Shown piece after piece: positions 60,701 through 64,000 of a DNA stretch of 64,000 bases (positions are counted from its first letter, which is position 1; the number at the start of each line of letters is the position of its first letter). The position numbers were made by a program, and so were the translations under genes. This stretch comes from Nautilus pompilius (lineage: Eukaryota; Mollusca; Cephalopoda; Nautilida; Nautilidae): NCBI GenBank assembly GCA_018389105.1, contig JACATO010002187.1, positions 708,001-772,000 of the forward strand, written 5' to 3'. A model generated the notes under the pieces. The model saw only the letters and a list, made by a program, of their open reading frames with translations, did no database searches and had not been told where the DNA came from.

Positions 60701-62953
60701 ATTATTTTTTCTCATAATGCCACATTAATTTAAAAAAACAAAAAAACTGTGTAATCTCCATCTAAGTATACCTAGTAGTAGGCCTGGCTACAACTTTCTA
60801 TTTCTGCATTTCAATTGTTGACAATTCTGTTTGTTTATAAATGTATCTGTTTCTGCTTTTTTTTTTTTTTTTTCTTAAATGTAAATTGAAAACTCTGCTT
60901 TCTTTTTCATAAGGGAATAGTGTATGAATGAGGAAAGAGTTAGCAATATGCTGAACAATTTTAAAATGCAGCTAATAATTTGTTTTATTTTCCAAAAGAG
61001 AAAAAAACGATATATCCATGCATTTTTCTTGCCTGAGAAAACCCATTGTTGTTATCCATGATGACTCCCAAAGCTCTCAGAAAACCTGAAAATTATGCAA
61101 AGTTACCTGAATATTTGCTCTCAGTGGGGAACAACAACATCTACAGCCACTGAGATAAGTAACTAGTTTCATTTGCTGCTTTTGTCGATCTCTGTCAGAC
61201 TGCTGTTGCCACAAACAACATCACTGATATTTACATAGTCATTCCTTGAAAATTATTCATCTGGTCTCATCAAATAGCACCATGTGCAGCTCTCCACGGC
61301 AACTCCGCATTGTGCCTGGCTTTGTCTGCCTACATGATTAGGATTAAATCTTCAGGTCTTTAATGATTCAGAATTTTCGTCAGGCAGTGGCACTATTATT
61401 GTTGGCGACTTTTGCACAAATTCAAATCTAAATCTTGTATTATAGATAGGTAGATATATTACTGGTAAACTGTGATATTTTACACAAAAATGCTTGGTTT
61501 ATCAAAATGTGTTATTTTGACTACTGCATGAAAAATGTATACAAGCGTCTTGGCTACCAATTTCTCTGGTTACATTGTCAATTTTTACTGTATTTTTATC
61601 AGTCATATCACTGTATGAACTTGGCAGCAATTATAGCTGTGTGCGCGTGTGTGTACAAAATTAAAAAGTAAGAAATGGCTTGACAACTAAAGTTTTATTA
61701 TACAGTAATTGTGATGGAGTTGATTTGTTGTGCACACATGAAATGTGACACACGTTTTAAAACTCACTTCTTTAGAGAAATAAGATATTTAGACTTGAGT
61801 GGATAGACAGTGGTAAGAGTTTGTCATTCTACCCTGACAGCTATAAAATAGCCAATATCTCCTAAGATCTCTTGGTCTTTAATCTGCATTGATATCCTAG
61901 TCTGAACCATCTTCAATGACTTGTGGCTATAGGAGTGGTGAGTTGCCATTTCGCATTTTGCTGTGACTGTGCAAAGTAAGATTTTTTAACTGGCTATTTA
62001 CTTCCAAGCACATAAGTTACTCGCAGAATAGGAAAAGACTCCACGGTAAATTGGTGTACGAGTGATCCAGTTAGGGAAAAGTGAAAAATACCGAGTGACA
62101 CTTATTTGTGTGGCTGTGTGCTATCCCTGGTTATTGATTTCCAGGGCCTAGTTTAGCTGACCATCAAAAACACTTAAATTATTTATCAGTCTTTCATTCA
62201 TGGCTGATTTACAAGAATTTCATCCCATTCGCTTTCCGTGAAACGATGTCGTGGATGAGTAGCGGTTATGTTGTTTACATACACAGCCAAGGATAACGAC
62301 TGCTTTGAATTTCTTTCCTTTATATAAGGAGACTATGCGAACCTGAATTTTGCTGGTGTCTTCTCACTCTGGAATACTGAAAACTCATAGTTCTGGTATA
62401 CAACCAAACAAATGTACGTTTGAGTAATTCTTTTCAGTTTGCATTTCTGACCAAAAATGTAAAATTAATCCTTTGGGGAATGTGCCCATACATTTATGAG
62501 TAGGTATTGATCCTGATGGAGTAATCTTGTAAATATGCAGCCAGAAACTTTGGAAATATATATTTACAGGATAACTCTGTCAGGATCAATGGCTACTTGT
62601 ACATATACAGGCTTACCCCTCAGAGGGCTACTATTTCCTGAATTAAAAAAATTATTTATAACAATAAATTTTCATTTATGGCAGAAAAGTAATGCTTTAT
62701 TGAGAATAGCAGAAAAGATGAGTGAATATAGATGTATGTAATTATCTTGAAAAGAAAATGAAAGTCTGTAATTTTTTATAAAAATTTGTTGATACTATCA
62801 CTTGTCAATTGTTCTCTATGTATTTAAATCTCATTTGACAATTTTTCTTAATACTCTGATATCATTTTTTAGTATATATGATAACCAAATGTATGTTGGC
62901 TGACATCTGTCAAATTTTGAATTTTCACAAGTTTTTTTTTTTTTTGTTGTTAG

Positions 62954-63163
62954 AAATGTGGGCATTTTAATAAGTCTGTGGCTTTCTTTTCTTCTCGAGC
63001 CACACACCATTTTTGGCAAATTTCTGATCCAGGCCACATTATCTTAGTTGTCAAAGCAACACCCTCTGACACAAAAACCTTTACATTACGATATTTTGAC
63101 AGGAGATGGGCTTGTATTGATATCTTCTTTTTTAAAATAACACACAAGAGATTGTCTTCATAA
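62954..63163 (+). other. Terminal exon candidate (69 codons)
   Basis: A strong acceptor (fourteen T's, then gttgttag) opens a frame KCGHFNKSVAFFSSRATHHF, WQISDPGHIILVVKATPSDT, KTFTLRYFDRRWACIDIFFF and ITHKRLSS before TAA at 63161. It begins in phase 0, fitting the end of the 58.1-kb candidate. The alternating hydrophobic pattern suggests beta strands. The opposite strand is also open here (80 codons), so some doubt remains. A polyadenylation signal AATAAA occurs at 63945-63950. Confidence 0.4.
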
Positions 63164-63716
63164 AAATTAAGCGTAATGCGAGTAAATTTCATGCCATACT
63201 ATTTCCTGAATAATAATGATTATTTTTTAGTAACCTTGGTAGTAGTAAAGGTATGCAAGCTGGATTTTCGGTCTGTGGAGTAGGATTGCTATGATTGAGA
63301 TGCCCAAATGCTAGTTCTTTGCTTTTAAAGCAGTCTGACCCCAACTAAAGTATAAAGTCCAGGCAGCTGCTCTTATCTTGTTGAAGATATGGAAAGTTTA
63401 GAGACCATCCTAAACCAGCTTACTAGAATGATTTATGATACTGAAACATTTCAGGTATTTGGGAGATTTACCCCAACCTTCCAGTTTTTGTATATCATAG
63501 TTTGCAAGGAACATCTTATAGAAAATTTTTTTGTGGAAATATAAAGAAGAAAAACTAAGACAGGGATTTAAAAATTAATTAATTTTTTTTTTCAAATTTA
63601 TTTAGGTACTTTAAAACTCTAAATCCATATATTTTGAGATCCCATCAGGCTGGACTTTGTGAAATATTTTAAAGTGACAGAACCATAATAGCTGTGGGGA
63701 GAAATCATTTGTTTAG

Positions 63717-63852
63717 CATATTCCCATGTAAGATGCTTTTGACAGAAGCGAAGGAGACTCTGCGAGTCAGAAGATTTTGTTCTACAACAAGCATTTCTAA
63801 GACTGAGAATTTAAGGTTTGATGGAAAACTAAGTGATGATGTATCAAGTAAA
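63717..63852 (+). other. Exon candidate near the window end
   Basis: The acceptor is aaatcatttgtttag (short pyrimidine tract) and the donor is AAA|gtaaga. One frame is open in phase 2 to 0: IFPCKMLLTEAKETLRVRRF, then CSTTSISKTENLRFDGKLSD and DVSSK. The peptide looks natural. If the 62.95-kb exon is terminal, this must be an alternative exon, 3' UTR or another gene. Confidence 0.35.
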
Positions 63853-64000
63853 GTAAGACAGCATTTTACCATATTGTAGTTATGTACCTTCCATCCATGT
63901 TGCCTCTCCACTTTTTTACCCATTCCTTTACAAACCTCAGAGAAAATAAAGAAAATTGCATCTCATTAGACAAAAAACATCTTTAATATGCTGGTAAACA

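Larger units (their letters stand above)
51506..64000 (+). other. 3' region with weak exon candidates
   Basis: About 12.5 kb with candidate exons at 54.2, 54.8, 58.1, 62.95 and 63.7 kb, a SINE at 53.2 kb, a CpG-rich zone at 57.2-58.0 kb, a Penelope-like relic at 59.4-60.7 kb and microsatellites. The stretches 55.1-57.1 and 60.7-62.9 kb show nothing I can name. Confidence 0.45.

Noticed and set aside
1..64000. CRISPR array, operon, phage or bacterial features
   Set aside because: No direct-repeat array with spacers, no tandem long ORFs or ribosome-binding sites; the intron and transposon structure is that of an animal genome.

Overview
This is an AT-rich, intron- and repeat-dominated stretch of an animal nuclear genome. 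There are no long open reading frames, and the open frames that exist are short and mostly chance. The recognisable coding pieces are small exons with GT-AG borders, separated by kilobases of simple repeats and decayed transposons. CpG is scarce except in a few islets. Decayed mariner/Tc1 copies, a Penelope-like relic, a tRNA-type SINE and many CT/AT/TG microsatellites suit an invertebrate, perhaps a mollusc. I cannot fix the lineage from sequence alone.

The main content is one plus-strand gene for a small coiled-coil protein that I do not recognise. Six exons (5018-5114, 17872-17964, 24190-24227, 25329-25416, 29759-29801, 38168-38254 or on to a stop at 38284-38286) have consensus-like splice sites. 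Their phases join without a break (0, 0, 2, 0, 1), giving about 158 residues if the ATG at 5019 is the start and the sixth exon is last. A very protein-like terminal exon at 27425-27536 fits only after exon 3 in phase, so the locus may make a shorter alternative product of about 112 residues. Farther 3' are weaker plus-strand exon candidates (39.1, 39.8, 48.5, 51.4, 54.2, 54.8, 58.1, 62.95 and 63.7 kb). They may be the rest of this gene, alternative exons, or a second gene.

Layout: 0-5 kb holds a LINE reverse-transcriptase relic, a small palindromic repeat and a perfect-arm foldback. 5-18 kb is intron 1, with a Tc1 relic, an orphan exon candidate, a minisatellite and a 280-bp pyrimidine tract. 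18-30 kb holds exons 2-5, a mariner copy and a mariner-type MITE. 30-40 kb has a Tigger/pogo-like MITE, a Tc1 relic, a CpG-rich islet with a perfect CRE, and exon 6. 40-64 kb has a CpG island, a second Tigger-like MITE, another Tc1 relic, a SINE, a second CpG-rich zone and a Penelope-like relic.

The most unusual items are the unrecognised coiled-coil gene with competing 3' ends, a family of six ~85-bp palindromic elements scattered through the introns, and the CRE-bearing CpG islet about 1.5 kb upstream of exon 6. All four transposase relics of the Tc1/mariner group lie antisense to the gene.
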